Shown: piece after piece, positions 7,372 through 16,076 of the stretch
Position numbering within the stretch: position 1 is the first letter of the stretch
Layout: the number at the start of each line of letters is the position of its first letter
DNA from: Cellulosimicrobium arenosum
Lineage (GTDB): Bacteria; Actinomycetota; Actinomycetes; Actinomycetales; Cellulomonadaceae
NCBI RefSeq assembly: GCF_014837295.1
Contig: NZ_JACYHB010000008.1
Span: forward strand, 1-64,000
Length of the DNA stretch: 64,000 nucleotides
Direction: 5' to 3'
Notes under the pieces: model-generated
The model's database searches: none
What the model saw: only the letters and a program-made list of their open reading frames with translations
Told to the model about the DNA's origin: nothing
Position numbers and translations under genes: made by a program

Positions 7372-8277
7372 GTGAGCGGACACGACCCGCAGTTCCTCGG
7401 CCCCCTCGTGCCGTTGCCGCGTGCGGACAGACCGCTGCGCGAGCTCCCCTCCACGCACTTCACGGTGCAGCTCGACACCGTGCGGCGCCTCGCCGCGGCC
7501 ACGGTCGTCGACATCGACGGTGCACTGCTGCGGGACGTGCCACGCGACGACGCCTGGCACCTCGACCCGCGCGTACCCGAGACGGAGCAGGCAGGTCCCG
7601 AGCTCTACGCGCGCAACGACCTCGACCGTGGGCACCTCGTCCGGCGGCGGGACCCCGGCTGGGGCGACGAGGACGAGGCGCGGCGCGCGGACGCCGAGAC
7701 GTTCGCCTACCCCGACGCCGCGCCGCAGGTCGCACGGTTCAACCAGTCGAAGGAGCTGTGGAACGGGCTCGAGGACCACGTGCTCGAGCACGCGCGCGCG
7801 CAGCGGTCGCGTCTCGTCGTGCTCACCGGGCCCGTGCTCGCGCCCGACGACCCGGTCTACCGCGGCGTCGGCATCTCGCGGCTGTTCTGGAAGGTCGTGG
7901 CCTGGGCGGACGACAGGGCGGAAGGCACGGCGGGCGACACCATCCTCGCCGCGACGGCGTTCGTGCTCGACCAGTCCCCGCAGCTTGCGGGCACCGAGCT
8001 CCGGACGGCGACGGCCCGGGCGCTCGCGGCCGGCGACGTGCCGCCCCTCGGCCCCTTCCGGACCTTCCAGGTGCCGGTCGGCGACGTCGCGATCCTGACC
8101 GGTCTCGACCTCGGCCCGCTCGTCGCGGCCGACGTCCTCCCGGCCGACGTCCTCGCGCCGATCGAGCCCGGTGCGACCGGAGCCGGGACGTCCGGGACCG
8201 GCCCGGAGCCGTCGACGGCGCCGGTGCGGGCGGGGTGGACCGAGCTGCACGTGCCGGCACAGGTGCGTCTCCCTTGA
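7372..8277 (+). CDS. DNA/RNA non-specific endonuclease (NUC1 family)
   Basis: 301 residues with the NUC1 catalytic signature DRGH at 85-88 (within NDLDRGHLVRR) and the downstream Asn/Trp block RFNQSKELWNGLE (about 123-133) that supplies the metal-binding Asn. The enzyme class cuts single- and double-stranded DNA and RNA using Mg2+. I find no signal peptide, unlike secreted nucleases of the family, so either it acts inside the cell or its export route is unusual. The GTG at 7372 is a reasonable start but lacks a clear ribosome site. Confidence 0.85.
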   Translation: MSGHDPQFLGPLVPLPRADRPLRELPSTHFTVQLDTVRRLAAATVVDIDGALLRDVPRDDAWHLDPRVPETEQAGPELYARNDLDRGHLVRRRDPGWGDEDEARRADAETFAYPDAAPQVARFNQSKELWNGLEDHVLEHARAQRSRLVVLTGPVLAPDDPVYRGVGISRLFWKVVAWADDRAEGTAGDTILAATAFVLDQSPQLAGTELRTATARALAAGDVPPLGPFRTFQVPVGDVAILTGLDLGPLVAADVLPADVLAPIEPGATGAGTSGTGPEPSTAPVRAGWTELHVPAQVRLP

Positions 8278-8293
8278 CCTCCCTCCCCCACCT

Positions 8294-8315
8294 GTCGTGG
8301 GAACGCTTCCACGAC
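8294..8315. promoter_or_regulatory. LacI-type operator upstream of the LacI gene
   Basis: GTCGTGG-GAACGCTT-CCACGAC has perfect 7-bp outer arms around a CG-centred core. The inner 14 bases TGGGAACGCTTCCA differ from the actinobacterial CelR operator TGGGAGCGCTCCCA (as I know it) at two positions. It lies about 70 bp before the regulator's ATG, so autoregulation is likely. Confidence 0.6.
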
Positions 8316-8385
8316 CGGGCCCGGGCGGGTTAGCCTACGTCTGACGGGTGCTGCCCGTCCGTCGTCCACGGTCCGAGGAGGAGCC

Positions 8386-9357
8386 ATGGTGCAGACCACG
8401 CTCGCGGACGTCGCCGCGGCCGCGCGCGTCTCGCGGTCCACCGCCTCGCGCGTGCTGCGCGAGTCCGGCTACGTCTCGCCCGACGCCCGGCGCGCGGTCC
8501 TCGACGCCGTCGAACGGCTCGCCTACGTGCCGCACCCGGGCGCGCGTGCGCTGGCGAGCGGCCGGGGTGAGCGGGTCGTCGTGGCGGTCGGGTCGCCGTC
8601 GTCGGACCTCATGGCCGACCCCTACGTCGCGCGCGTGGTCGCCGCCGCGGGTCGGGCGGCCGACGCCGAGGGCGTCGGCGTCGCGCTGCGCTGGCTCGGC
8701 CGGGAGCCGCAGCGCGAGCTCGAACGGCTCGCCCGCGACCCCGGCGTCGGGGGAGTCCTGCTCGTGGACTACTCCGCGGACGTCCTGGCCCGGGTCCCCC
8801 GCGACCTCGCGGCGCGCGTCGCGGCGATCGGACCGGCGGACGGCCGGGTGCCGTCCTACGACGTCGACGCCGCCGCGGGGATCGGGGCGCTCGTCGAGCG
8901 CGTCGTGGCGCGCGGTCGACGGGGAGTCGTGATGCTCGCCGGTCCCCCGTGGCTGCCGGGGACGGGCCGCGCGGTCGACGCCTACGAGGCCGTGATACAC
9001 GACGCCGGGCTCCCCGCCCGCGTCGTCGTCGCCGGTCTCACGGCTGCCGACGGCGCCGGTGCGGCCCGCGAGGCACGGCTCCGCTGGCCCGACACGGACG
9101 CGCTCGTGGCGATGAGCGACTCGTCGGCGATCGGCGCGCTGCGGGCGCTCGCGCGGGACGGCGTGGCCGTGCCCGACGACGTCGCGGTGACCGGCTTCGA
9201 CGACCTCCCCCTCGCGGGCGAGGTCGATCCCGGGCTCACGACGGCGACCCACCCGGTCGAGCTCATCACGGCCGCGGCGACGGCCGACCTGCTCGGGCAG
9301 CTCCGCGGCCAGGGGCGGGTCTTCCCGTCGGTCGTCGTCTCGCGCTCGACGGCGTAG
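8386..9357 (+). CDS. LacI-family transcriptional regulator
   Basis: 323 residues with an N-terminal LacI HTH (TLADVAAAARVSRSTASRVL, about 5-25) and a periplasmic-binding-protein-like sugar domain ending with the typical VTGFDDLPLA block. A strong GAGGAGGAG ribosome site precedes ATG 8386. It probably represses sugar-use genes and itself through the site at 8294-8315. The convergent neighbour is mannonate dehydratase, which suggests hexuronate/glucuronate metabolism as a target, by context only. Confidence 0.9.
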   Translation: MVQTTLADVAAAARVSRSTASRVLRESGYVSPDARRAVLDAVERLAYVPHPGARALASGRGERVVVAVGSPSSDLMADPYVARVVAAAGRAADAEGVGVALRWLGREPQRELERLARDPGVGGVLLVDYSADVLARVPRDLAARVAAIGPADGRVPSYDVDAAAGIGALVERVVARGRRGVVMLAGPPWLPGTGRAVDAYEAVIHDAGLPARVVVAGLTAADGAGAAREARLRWPDTDALVAMSDSSAIGALRALARDGVAVPDDVAVTGFDDLPLAGEVDPGLTTATHPVELITAAATADLLGQLRGQGRVFPSVVVSRSTA

Positions 9358-9387
9358 CAGGCCGGTCGCGCACGGTCCCGTCCGGTC

Positions 9388-10614
9388 TCACCAGTCGTGC
9401 ACCGTCCCGTCCTGCAGCCGGTTCACCGGCAGGTATGCCGGCGCGTACGGGTGGGCGGCGGCCAGCTCCTCGTCCAGCTCGACGCCGATCCCCGGCGCGT
9501 CGCCGGGGTGGAGGTGGCCGTCGTCGAACGTGAAGGCGTGGCGGAACACCTCGTGCGTGCGGTCGGTATAGCCGGAGTACTCCTGGATCCCGAAGTTGTG
9601 GATCGCGAGGTCCAGGTGGATCGCGGCCGCCATGCCGACGGGCGACACGTCCTCCGGGCCGTGGATCGCACTCTTGATCTGACGCGTCGCGGCGTAGTCG
9701 AAGAGCTTGCGCAGCGGGGTCACGCCGCCGAAGTGGGTGACCGCGGAGCGGACGTAGTCGATCAGCTGGTCGTCGACGAGGGTCTGGTAGTCGTAGAACG
9801 AGTTGAAGACCTCGCCGATCGCGAGCGGCGTGGTCGTGTGCTCGCGCACGAGGCGCAGACCCTGCTGGTTCTCCGCGGGCGTGCAGTCCTCCAGCCAGAA
9901 CAGGTCGTACCGCTCGATCTCCTTGCCGAGGCGCGCCGCCTGCTGGGGCGTCAGGCGGTGGTGGGCGTCGTGCAGCAGCGGCAGAGCGGGTCCGAACTCG
10001 TTGCGCACCGCCTCCAGGACCGTCGGCAGGTGCCGCAGGTAGGCCGCCGTGTCCCAGTCCTCCACGACGGGCCGGGCGCGCTGGTCCTGACGCGCGTCGC
10101 CGTCGTCGGGCGCGATCGCCGTCCCGGAGTGGACCCCGTAGACGGCCTGCAGGCCCGGGACCCCGGTCTGCACGCGCACCGCCTGGTAGCCCTCGGCGAG
10201 CCGGGCTCGCACCGAGTCGAGCAGCTCGGGGACGTCGCGTCCGTTGGCGTGGCCGTAGGTGCGCACGCGCTCGCGGGACGCGCCGCCGAGCAGCTGGTAG
10301 AGAGGGAGCCCGGCGGCCTTGGCCTTCACGTCCCACAGCGCGACGTCGACCGCCGCGATCGCCGCCATGGTGACCGGTCCGCGGCGCCAGTACGCGCCCC
10401 GGTAGAGCGACTGCCAGGTGTCCTCGATCCGGTGCGGGTCGAGCCCGACCAGCAGCGGGGCGACGTGGTCGCGCAGGTACGAGACGACGGCGAGCTCGCG
10501 ACCGTTGAGCGTCGCGTCGCCGAGGCCCGTGATCCCTGCGTCGGTGGTGATCGTGAGCGTGACGAAGTTGCGGCCGGGGCTGGTCACCACGACCTGGGCG
10601 TCGACGATCTTCAT
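9388..10614 (-). CDS. manD: D-mannonate dehydratase (ManD, enolase superfamily)
   Basis: 408 residues of the RspA/ManD branch of the enolase superfamily, which dehydrates D-mannonate to 2-keto-3-deoxygluconate. Metal ligands D216, E242 and E268, the catalytic H218 in HDAHHR and Y159 agree with the characterised ManD pattern, and the C-terminus [15 protein letters not shown] is family-typical. Some close homologues have low activity or act on gluconate, so the substrate needs care. It is convergent with the LacI gene. Confidence 0.9.
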   Translation of the reverse strand: MKIVDAQVVVTSPGRNFVTLTITTDAGITGLGDATLNGRELAVVSYLRDHVAPLLVGLDPHRIEDTWQSLYRGAYWRRGPVTMAAIAAVDVALWDVKAKAAGLPLYQLLGGASRERVRTYGHANGRDVPELLDSVRARLAEGYQAVRVQTGVPGLQAVYGVHSGTAIAPDDGDARQDQRARPVVEDWDTAAYLRHLPTVLEAVRNEFGPALPLLHDAHHRLTPQQAARLGKEIERYDLFWLEDCTPAENQQGLRLVREHTTTPLAIGEVFNSFYDYQTLVDDQLIDYVRSAVTHFGGVTPLRKLFDYAATRQIKSAIHGPEDVSPVGMAAAIHLDLAIHNFGIQEYSGYTDRTHEVFRHAFTFDDGHLHPGDAPGIGVELDEELAAAHPYAPAYLPVNRLQDGTVHDW

Positions 10615-10743
10615 GCGGGTCCTTCTCCGGTCGTCGGGGTGGGCGGGACGATCATGTCGCAGCTGCCGCGGTCTGCTCGTCCGTCACGAGGGTAGGCGTC
10701 GCGCCGCCCGGTGGAGCGACCCAGACCGCGAGACAGAACCGCC

Positions 10744-10782
10744 GGTCGCGAGATTGCACTCGCCGCGTTCTACCTCGCGACC
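10744..10782. promoter_or_regulatory. Inverted repeat GGTCGCGAG/CTCGCGACC in a gene-free stretch
   Basis: Perfect 9-bp arms (10744-10752 and 10774-10782) separated by 21 bp, with related GACCGCGAGA and TTCTACCTC motifs repeated nearby. The whole 10615-10901 interval holds no convincing gene. This could be a regulatory region of manD and the membrane-protein gene, which point away from each other. Confidence 0.35.
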
Positions 10783-10901
10783 GCAGCTTCTACCTCAGCG
10801 TGGTGGTGTCACGCATTTTGGGTGACGACTGCGGCGACGGGGTTCGTCATCCTGGCCGGAGGGCGCCTGAGCGCGCCGCGGTGGCGTCCGGGCGAGGTGC
10901 G

Positions 10902-12335
10902 ATGAACGGTTCCGAAGAGACCTCCCGGTCCGGTGCGGGGGGCGGCGGCCTCGCCGAACGGCTCGCCGCGCTCGAGCAGGAGAACGCCGAGCTGCGCCGC
11001 CTCGTCGCGGAGCGCGCCCCGCACGTGGACGAGCCACAGCGCCCACCCCGGCACCGGGGGCGCTCCGCCGCCGCCGTCGTGCTCCTCCTCGTGGCGACAC
11101 TGCTCGCACCCGTGGCCGCGGTCTCCGCCTGGACCGAACGCACCCTCACCGACACGGAGCGCTACGTCGCCACCGTCGCACCGCTCGCGCACGACCCCGT
11201 CGTGCGCCAGGCGATCGCCGGGCGCATCACGCACGAGGTGATGGAACGCCTCGACGTCGCCGCGCTCGTCGACCAGGCGATCGGCGAGCTGCAGAGCACG
11301 TTGCAGGAGCAGGGCGTCGCACCCCGCGCGAGCGCGGCGCTCCCGTCGCTCGTGGCGCCGCTGACGAGCGGTGTCGAGTCGTTCGTCCGCGAGACGGCGA
11401 ACCGTCTCGTGAACAGCGACGAGTTCGCGTCGACCTGGGCGCAGGCCAACCGCGTCGCGCACCGCCAGCTCGTGGCCGTCCTGCGCGGGTCGGGCGGGGA
11501 CGTGCTCCAGGTCGGCCAGGACGGGCAGCTCACGATCCAGCTCGCCGGGGTGATCGACCTGCTCAAGGAACGGCTCGTGGCGCGAGGGCTCGACGTCGCG
11601 GGGAACATCCCGACCGTCGACGCGTCCTTCACGCTCGCTCAGACGTCGCAGCTCGTCGAGGTGCAGAACCGCTACGCCCAGGTGGTCGCGCTGGGCACGT
11701 GGCTGCCGTGGGTCGTGCTCGGTCTGTACGCCGCCGGCGTGCTCGTGGCGGTCCGTCGCGCGCGCGCCCTGGTCGTCGCCGGGCTCGCGCTCACGCTCGC
11801 GATGCTCCTGCTCGGCGTCGGGCTCGCCGTGGCGCGCGCCCTGTACCTCGACGCCCTGTCGGGGCGGGTGCTGCGGCTGGACGCGGCCGAGGTCGTGTTC
11901 GACCAGCTCCTGTCGTTCCTGCGCACCACCCTGCGCACCGTCGGGGTGCTGGGCCTCGTGGTCGCTCTCGTGGCGTACCTCGCGGGGCCGGGGGAGTCGG
12001 CGCGAGCACTGCGCGGCGCCGTCGTCCGCGGCCTCGCGCGAGCCCGGGCCGGCGCCGAGCAGCGCGGGGCGTCCAGCGGTCGGCTCGGCACGTGGCTCGG
12101 ACGGCACCGACGGCCCGCCCGGGTGGTCGTGCTCGCGCTCGCGGCTCTCGTGCTCCTGCTCGCCCCGCACCCGACGCCGCCGCTCGTCGTGGGTACGGCG
12201 GTGGTCGCCGGGCTGCTCGTCGCCGTGCTCGAGCTCGTCGCGCGGCCGCCGCAGGAGGTCGCGGGGGACGACGGTCCGGAGACGGCGACGCCGGACGACC
12301 GCCCGGGAGATCGCGTTCTCACGCGAACGACATGA
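10902..12335 (+). CDS. Multi-pass membrane protein of unknown function
   Basis: 477 residues. A short coiled-coil-like segment (LAERLAALEQENAELRRLV, about 15-40) is followed by one membrane segment (about 55-75), a roughly 190-residue extracytoplasmic part containing SFVRETANRLVNSDEF, and about five further membrane segments from residue 265 on. It resembles other actinobacterial membrane proteins with an ERYVATVAPLAHDPVVRQAI-type extracytoplasmic start, whose function I do not know. GAGG precedes ATG 10902. Confidence 0.8.
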   Translation: MNGSEETSRSGAGGGGLAERLAALEQENAELRRLVAERAPHVDEPQRPPRHRGRSAAAVVLLLVATLLAPVAAVSAWTERTLTDTERYVATVAPLAHDPVVRQAIAGRITHEVMERLDVAALVDQAIGELQSTLQEQGVAPRASAALPSLVAPLTSGVESFVRETANRLVNSDEFASTWAQANRVAHRQLVAVLRGSGGDVLQVGQDGQLTIQLAGVIDLLKERLVARGLDVAGNIPTVDASFTLAQTSQLVEVQNRYAQVVALGTWLPWVVLGLYAAGVLVAVRRARALVVAGLALTLAMLLLGVGLAVARALYLDALSGRVLRLDAAEVVFDQLLSFLRTTLRTVGVLGLVVALVAYLAGPGESARALRGAVVRGLARARAGAEQRGASSGRLGTWLGRHRRPARVVVLALAALVLLLAPHPTPPLVVGTAVVAGLLVAVLELVARPPQEVAGDDGPETATPDDRPGDRVLTRTT

Positions 12336-12444
12336 TGCGAGCCTCCCCGACGCGGTGTCGACTGGGTCCACGGCGACGAGGGGCCGACCTCGCCGGGTCC
12401 GTCTCGCGGAAAGCTCGATCGGCGTCGGAGGACGGAGGCTCGTC

Positions 12445-12810
12445 GTGGACCATGCGGAGACCCTGCAGCGGCTCATGATCAACGACGCGCGCATCGAGGA
12501 CGGGCGAGGGCTCGAGCCCGAGGTGCTGGACCCGAGGACCCTCGCGCTCGTCCGGCTCGCCGCGCTCGTCGCGGTCGGGGGAGCCGACCCGACCTACGGC
12601 GCGGAGGTCGACGCCGCGGTGGGGGCGGGCGCCTCCGCGGCCGAGGTGGTCGACGTGCTGTGCGCCGTCGTGCCGATCGTCGGCCTGCCGAACGCCGTGG
12701 CCGCCTCGCCCAAGGTCGCGCTGGCACTGGGGCTCGAGCCGGTCGAGGGGATGTGGGACGACGGGGCGCCGGGCGCCGCGGGAGGGCCCGGGAGGTCGCG
12801 GGCTGTCTAG
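12445..12810 (+). CDS. Carboxymuconolactone decarboxylase-like protein
   Basis: 121 residues, all-helical, resembling the CMD/AhpD-like superfamily: a RTLALVRLAALVAVGG helix followed by a conserved second helix and a C-terminal LPNAVAASPKVALALGL block. The CxxC redox pair of AhpD is absent (only one Cys), so peroxidase-type chemistry is unlikely. The GTG at 12445 with CGGAGG 6 nt upstream is preferred over an upstream ATG at 12355. Its TAG stop overlaps the arsR stop on the other strand in a single CTAG (12807-12810). Confidence 0.75.
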   Translation: MDHAETLQRLMINDARIEDGRGLEPEVLDPRTLALVRLAALVAVGGADPTYGAEVDAAVGAGASAAEVVDVLCAVVPIVGLPNAVAASPKVALALGLEPVEGMWDDGAPGAAGGPGRSRAV

Positions 12811-13163
12811 GAGAGCGACGTCGCGAGGCGGGCCAGCGCGCCCGGGACGAGGGAGTAGTAGGCCCAGCGTCCGCGCTGCTCGCGGGTGAGCAGACCGGCG
12901 TCCACCAGGATCTTGAGATGGTGGCTGACGGTGGGCTGGGAGAGGCTGACCGGTTCCGTGAGGTCGCAGACGCACGCTTCGCCGCCGTCGTGCGCGGCGA
13001 CGACGGACAGCAGCTGGATGCGGGTCGGGTCGCCGAGCGCCTTGAACACGCGGGCCAGCTCGCGCGCGCTCTCGGGGTCCGCGGCCTCGCGCACGAGCGG
13101 CGTGCAGCACCCGCCCGGGGCGGGTGGATCCGTTGCGTCGAGCGTGAGCGGGGTGGTGGGCAT
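12807..13163 (-). CDS. arsR: ArsR-family metalloregulator
   Basis: 118-residue ArsR/SmtB winged-helix repressor. It has an N-terminal Cys pair (C19, C20), reminiscent of the arsenic site of corynebacterial ArsR, and also the classical CVCDL motif just before the recognition helix (SQPTVSHHLKIL). Both together could form an As(III) site. It is divergent from the ArsO-like flavoprotein with 83 bp between starts, so it probably controls that gene and itself. The stop codon is shared as CTAG with the convergent CMD-like gene. Confidence 0.9.
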   Translation of the reverse strand: MPTTPLTLDATDPPAPGGCCTPLVREAADPESARELARVFKALGDPTRIQLLSVVAAHDGGEACVCDLTEPVSLSQPTVSHHLKILVDAGLLTREQRGRWAYYSLVPGALARLATSLS

Positions 13164-13246
13164 GTCCCCATCTTGCCATGCATCGAAGTTTGTGGATACG
13201 TTGGCGGCAAGACGTTGATCGAAACCTGTCGATGCGAGGAGACGTG
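13164..13246. promoter_or_regulatory. Divergent ars promoter region
   Basis: Intergenic stretch between arsR and arsO-like genes. It is less GC-rich than its surroundings and contains CATCGAAGTTTG and GATCGAAACCTG plus the spaced inverted pair GCATCGA/TCGATGC. CATCGAA recurs in front of trxB (18531-18549), suggesting a common ArsR target. Exact boxes are not resolved. Confidence 0.4.
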
Positions 13247-14614
13247 ATGAGCGTAGAGCGTGCGGACCTGCCGGTCGTGGTGATCGGGGCGGGCCCCGTC
13301 GGGCTGGCCGCGGCGGCCCACCTGCTGGAGCGCGGCCTGGAGCCGCTCGTGCTCGAGGCCGGTGACGGTCCGGGTGCGGCGGTGGCGTCGTGGGGCCACG
13401 TGCGTCTGTTCTCGCCGTGGCGCTACGACGTCGACGCCGCAGCGCGGCGCCTGCTGGAGCCGACGGGCTGGGCCGAGCCGGAGCCCGACGGCCTGCCGAC
13501 GGGCAGCGAGCTCGTCGAGCGGTACCTCGTCCCGCTGGCCGCGACGCCCGAGATCGCCACGCACCTGAGGACCGGGACCCGGGTGGTGGCCGTCGCGCGC
13601 GACGGGGCGGACAGGACGCGCTCGCTCGGGCGCGAGCGGAACGGCTACCGGGTGCGCACCGTGGACGGCACCGGCGCCGTGCGTGACGTGCTGGCCCGGG
13701 CGGTGATCGACGCGTCGGGGACGTTCTCGACGTCGAACCCGCTGGGGGTCTCGGGGCTGCCCGCGGCCGGTGAGGCCGAGGCGGCCGCGTTCGTGACCGG
13801 ACCGCTGCCGGACGTGCTGGGCGCACAGCGCGACCGGTTCGCCGGCCGGCACACCCTGGTGGTGGGGATGGGCCACTCCGCGGCGAACACGCTGCTGAAC
13901 CTGATCGATCTCGCCGAGTCGGAGCCCGGCACGACGATCACCTGGGCGATCCGGGGCGGATCGCCCCGGCGCCTGTTCGGTGGGGGCACCGACGACGAGC
14001 TGCCCGCGCGCGGCCGGCTCGGCACCCGGCTCCAGGCGGCCGTCGAGTCCGGGCACCTGACCCTGCTCAAGCGCGTGTCGATCGAGCGGCTCGTGCCCGG
14101 CGACGAGTCGGTGCGGGTGCGAGGGACCGTGCGTGCGGAGGTGCTGGACCTGCAGGTGCACGCGATCGTCGACGCGACCGGGTTCCGCCCGGACCTGGAC
14201 ATGCTGCGCGAGGTGCGCCTGGACCTGGACCCGATCGTCGAGGCGCCGGCTGCTCTGGCTCCCCTGATCGACCCGAACCAGCACTCGTGCGGCACCGTGC
14301 CCCCGCACGGAGAGCGGGTGCTGTCGCACCCCGACGACGGCTTCTACCTCGCCGGCATGAAGTCCTACGGGCGCGCGCCGACGTTCCTGCTCGCCACCGG
14401 GTACGAGCAGGTGCGCTCGATCGCCGCGGCGCTGGCCGGCGACCGCGCCGCCGCGGACGTGGTCGAGCTGAACCTGCCGGCTACCGGCGTCTGCTCGAGC
14501 GACCTCGCCCTGGCCGCCGACGGCGAGAGCGCGGCCGGGTCGTGCTGCGGCACCGCGCCGGCCGAGCCGCAGCTCGTCACCTTCGGGGTCGGGCCCGGTG
14601 CCGTCAGGCGGTAG
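13247..14614 (+). CDS. ArsO-like FAD/NAD(P)-dependent flavoprotein monooxygenase
   Basis: 455-residue flavoprotein with the N-terminal FAD Rossmann motif GAGPVG (14-19) and a second dinucleotide motif VVGMGHSAAN near residue 210, as in flavin-containing monooxygenases. Proteins of this type often sit in actinobacterial ars operons and are annotated ArsO; their chemistry on arsenicals is poorly known. A Cys-pair (GSCCG) lies near the C-terminus and could bind As(III). ATG 13247 has GAGGAG 5 nt upstream; a GTG one codon earlier is possible. It is divergent from arsR. Confidence 0.8.
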   Translation: MSVERADLPVVVIGAGPVGLAAAAHLLERGLEPLVLEAGDGPGAAVASWGHVRLFSPWRYDVDAAARRLLEPTGWAEPEPDGLPTGSELVERYLVPLAATPEIATHLRTGTRVVAVARDGADRTRSLGRERNGYRVRTVDGTGAVRDVLARAVIDASGTFSTSNPLGVSGLPAAGEAEAAAFVTGPLPDVLGAQRDRFAGRHTLVVGMGHSAANTLLNLIDLAESEPGTTITWAIRGGSPRRLFGGGTDDELPARGRLGTRLQAAVESGHLTLLKRVSIERLVPGDESVRVRGTVRAEVLDLQVHAIVDATGFRPDLDMLREVRLDLDPIVEAPAALAPLIDPNQHSCGTVPPHGERVLSHPDDGFYLAGMKSYGRAPTFLLATGYEQVRSIAAALAGDRAAADVVELNLPATGVCSSDLALAADGESAAGSCCGTAPAEPQLVTFGVGPGAVRR

Positions 14615-16076
14615 CGACCGCGACCGGCGTGACGCCGAGCTCGTCGAGCAGGGTCAGGATGCGCGCGCGGATCTGGTCGCGGATGGGGCGCACGGAGTCG
14701 ATGCCCTGCCCGGCAGGGTCGTCGAGCTGCCAGTCCTCGTAGCGCTTGCCGGGGAAGATGGGGCACGCGTCGCCGCAGCCCATGGTGATGACGACGTCGG
14801 AGGCCTGTACGGCGTCCGTCGTGAGGATCTTGGGCTGCTCGGCACGGATGTCGATGCCCTCCTCGAGCATGGCGTCGACGGCGACCGGGTTGATCTGGTC
14901 CGCGGGCGCGGACCCGGCCGAGCGGACCTCGACGGCCCCGCCGGACAGGGCGCGCAGGTAGCCGGCGGCCATCTGGGAACGGCCGGCGTTGTGCACGCAG
15001 ACGAACAGGGCGGACGGCTTCGCGGTGGTGGTGCCGGTCATGGTGGCCTCCGGTGGCTCGGTCGGTCGGGGGGTGGGCAGTGCGAGGTCGGGCAGGAGAT
15101 CGGTGAGCAGGGCGCGGACCCGGGTGTCGAGCTCGGCGCGGATGGCGGCGACCCCGGCGGGTGAGGCCAGCGCGGGGTCGCCCACGAGCCAGTCCTCGTA
15201 CCGCGTGCCGGGCAGGACCGGGCAGACGTCGCCGCAGCCCATGGTGATCACGACGTCCGCGGCACGGACGGCGTCGTCGGTCAGCGGCTTGGGGAACGCC
15301 TCGCCCTCGGCGGTGCCGAGCGCGGCGAGCTCGGGCCGCACCGCGGGGTGCACGTCCGCGGCCGGGGTCGAGCCCGCGGAGCGGACGACGACGCGGTCGC
15401 CGGCGTAGCGGTGGACCAGGGCGGCGGCGAGCTGGGAGCGCCCGGCGTTGGCGACGCAGACGAACAGCACCTGCGGGCGCGCGCCCTGGTGGCGGGACAG
15501 GTCTGCCAGCCGCTGGCGGGCGAAGCGCTCGGTGAGCGTGTGCAGGTGCGCCGAGACCGTGGCCGACCGGGCCAGGGCCGTGTAGGACTCGCGCACGGTG
15601 CGCAGCACGACGCCGGAGCCCAGGTCCGGGTGACGGGTGGCGAGGTCGGCGGCGAGGCGGTCGAGCGCGGCGTCGACGTCCTCGAGTCCGGTCAGCTCGT
15701 GGGGTGCGACGAGCGCCTCGAGGGCGGCCGGGGCGAAGGACTCGAGCAGGGTGGAGATCGCGCCCTTGTAACCGGGGGTGATGCGGTACCAGACCCAGGT
15801 GCCGCGCCGCTCGGAGGTCAGCACCCCGACCTCGCGGAGCACCTTGAGGTGGTGCGACACGGTGGGCTGGGACACGTCGGTGAGCGCCGCGAGGTCGCAC
15901 ACGCACGCCTCTCCCGCCGGAGAGGTCGCGATGAAGGAAAGCATCCGCAGGCGCAGCGGCTCCGCGAGGGCCTTGAGCGTGGTGGCGACGGCGCCGGCGA
16001 CCTCGGTGCCGATCGCGTGGGACTCGATCTGCGGGGCGCAGTCCGGGTCCGCGACGGTCGGGGGGGTGGTGGTCAT
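14604..16076 (-). CDS. Fusion protein: ArsR repressor + two arsenate reductase (ArsC) domains
   Basis: 490 residues in one uninterrupted frame. Residues about 25-110 are an ArsR winged helix with C58VC60DL and SQPTVSHHLKVL. Residues about 125-195 are a helical segment like the N-terminal helices of actinobacterial ArsC. Residues about 202-335 are a low-molecular-weight-phosphatase-fold ArsC with C207-x5-R213 and C281/C285. Residues about 355-485 are a second ArsC with C360-x5-R366 and C434/C438. It would reduce As(V) to As(III) while sensing arsenic. Start ATG overlaps the acr3 stop (ATGA). A GGAGG and an ATG at codon 346 (15041) could also yield the last ArsC alone. Confidence 0.93.
   Translation of the reverse strand: MTTTPPTVADPDCAPQIESHAIGTEVAGAVATTLKALAEPLRLRMLSFIATSPAGEACVCDLAALTDVSQPTVSHHLKVLREVGVLTSERRGTWVWYRITPGYKGAISTLLESFAPAALEALVAPHELTGLEDVDAALDRLAADLATRHPDLGSGVVLRTVRESYTALARSATVSAHLHTLTERFARQRLADLSRHQGARPQVLFVCVANAGRSQLAAALVHRYAGDRVVVRSAGSTPAADVHPAVRPELAALGTAEGEAFPKPLTDDAVRAADVVITMGCGDVCPVLPGTRYEDWLVGDPALASPAGVAAIRAELDTRVRALLTDLLPDLALPTPRPTEPPEATMTGTTTAKPSALFVCVHNAGRSQMAAGYLRALSGGAVEVRSAGSAPADQINPVAVDAMLEEGIDIRAEQPKILTTDAVQASDVVITMGCGDACPIFPGKRYEDWQLDDPAGQGIDSVRPIRDQIRARILTLLDELGVTPVAVATA
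15041..15051 (-). promoter_or_regulatory. Internal ribosome-binding site inside the ArsR-ArsC-ArsC ORF
   Basis: On the minus strand GGAGG (15051-15047) lies 5 nt before an in-frame ATG (15041-15039, Met346). Translation from it gives a complete 145-residue ArsC beginning MTGTTTAKPSALFVC. This looks like the preserved start of a formerly separate arsC gene. Confidence 0.6.

Noticed and set aside
10711-10905. Short plus-strand frame with a hydrophobic stretch
   Set aside because: No ribosome site, overlaps the start of the real membrane-protein gene, and the coding composition is weak.
12479-14329. Long minus-strand frame opposite the ArsO-like gene and past arsR
   Set aside because: It overlaps genuine genes in other frames and shows no conserved domain.
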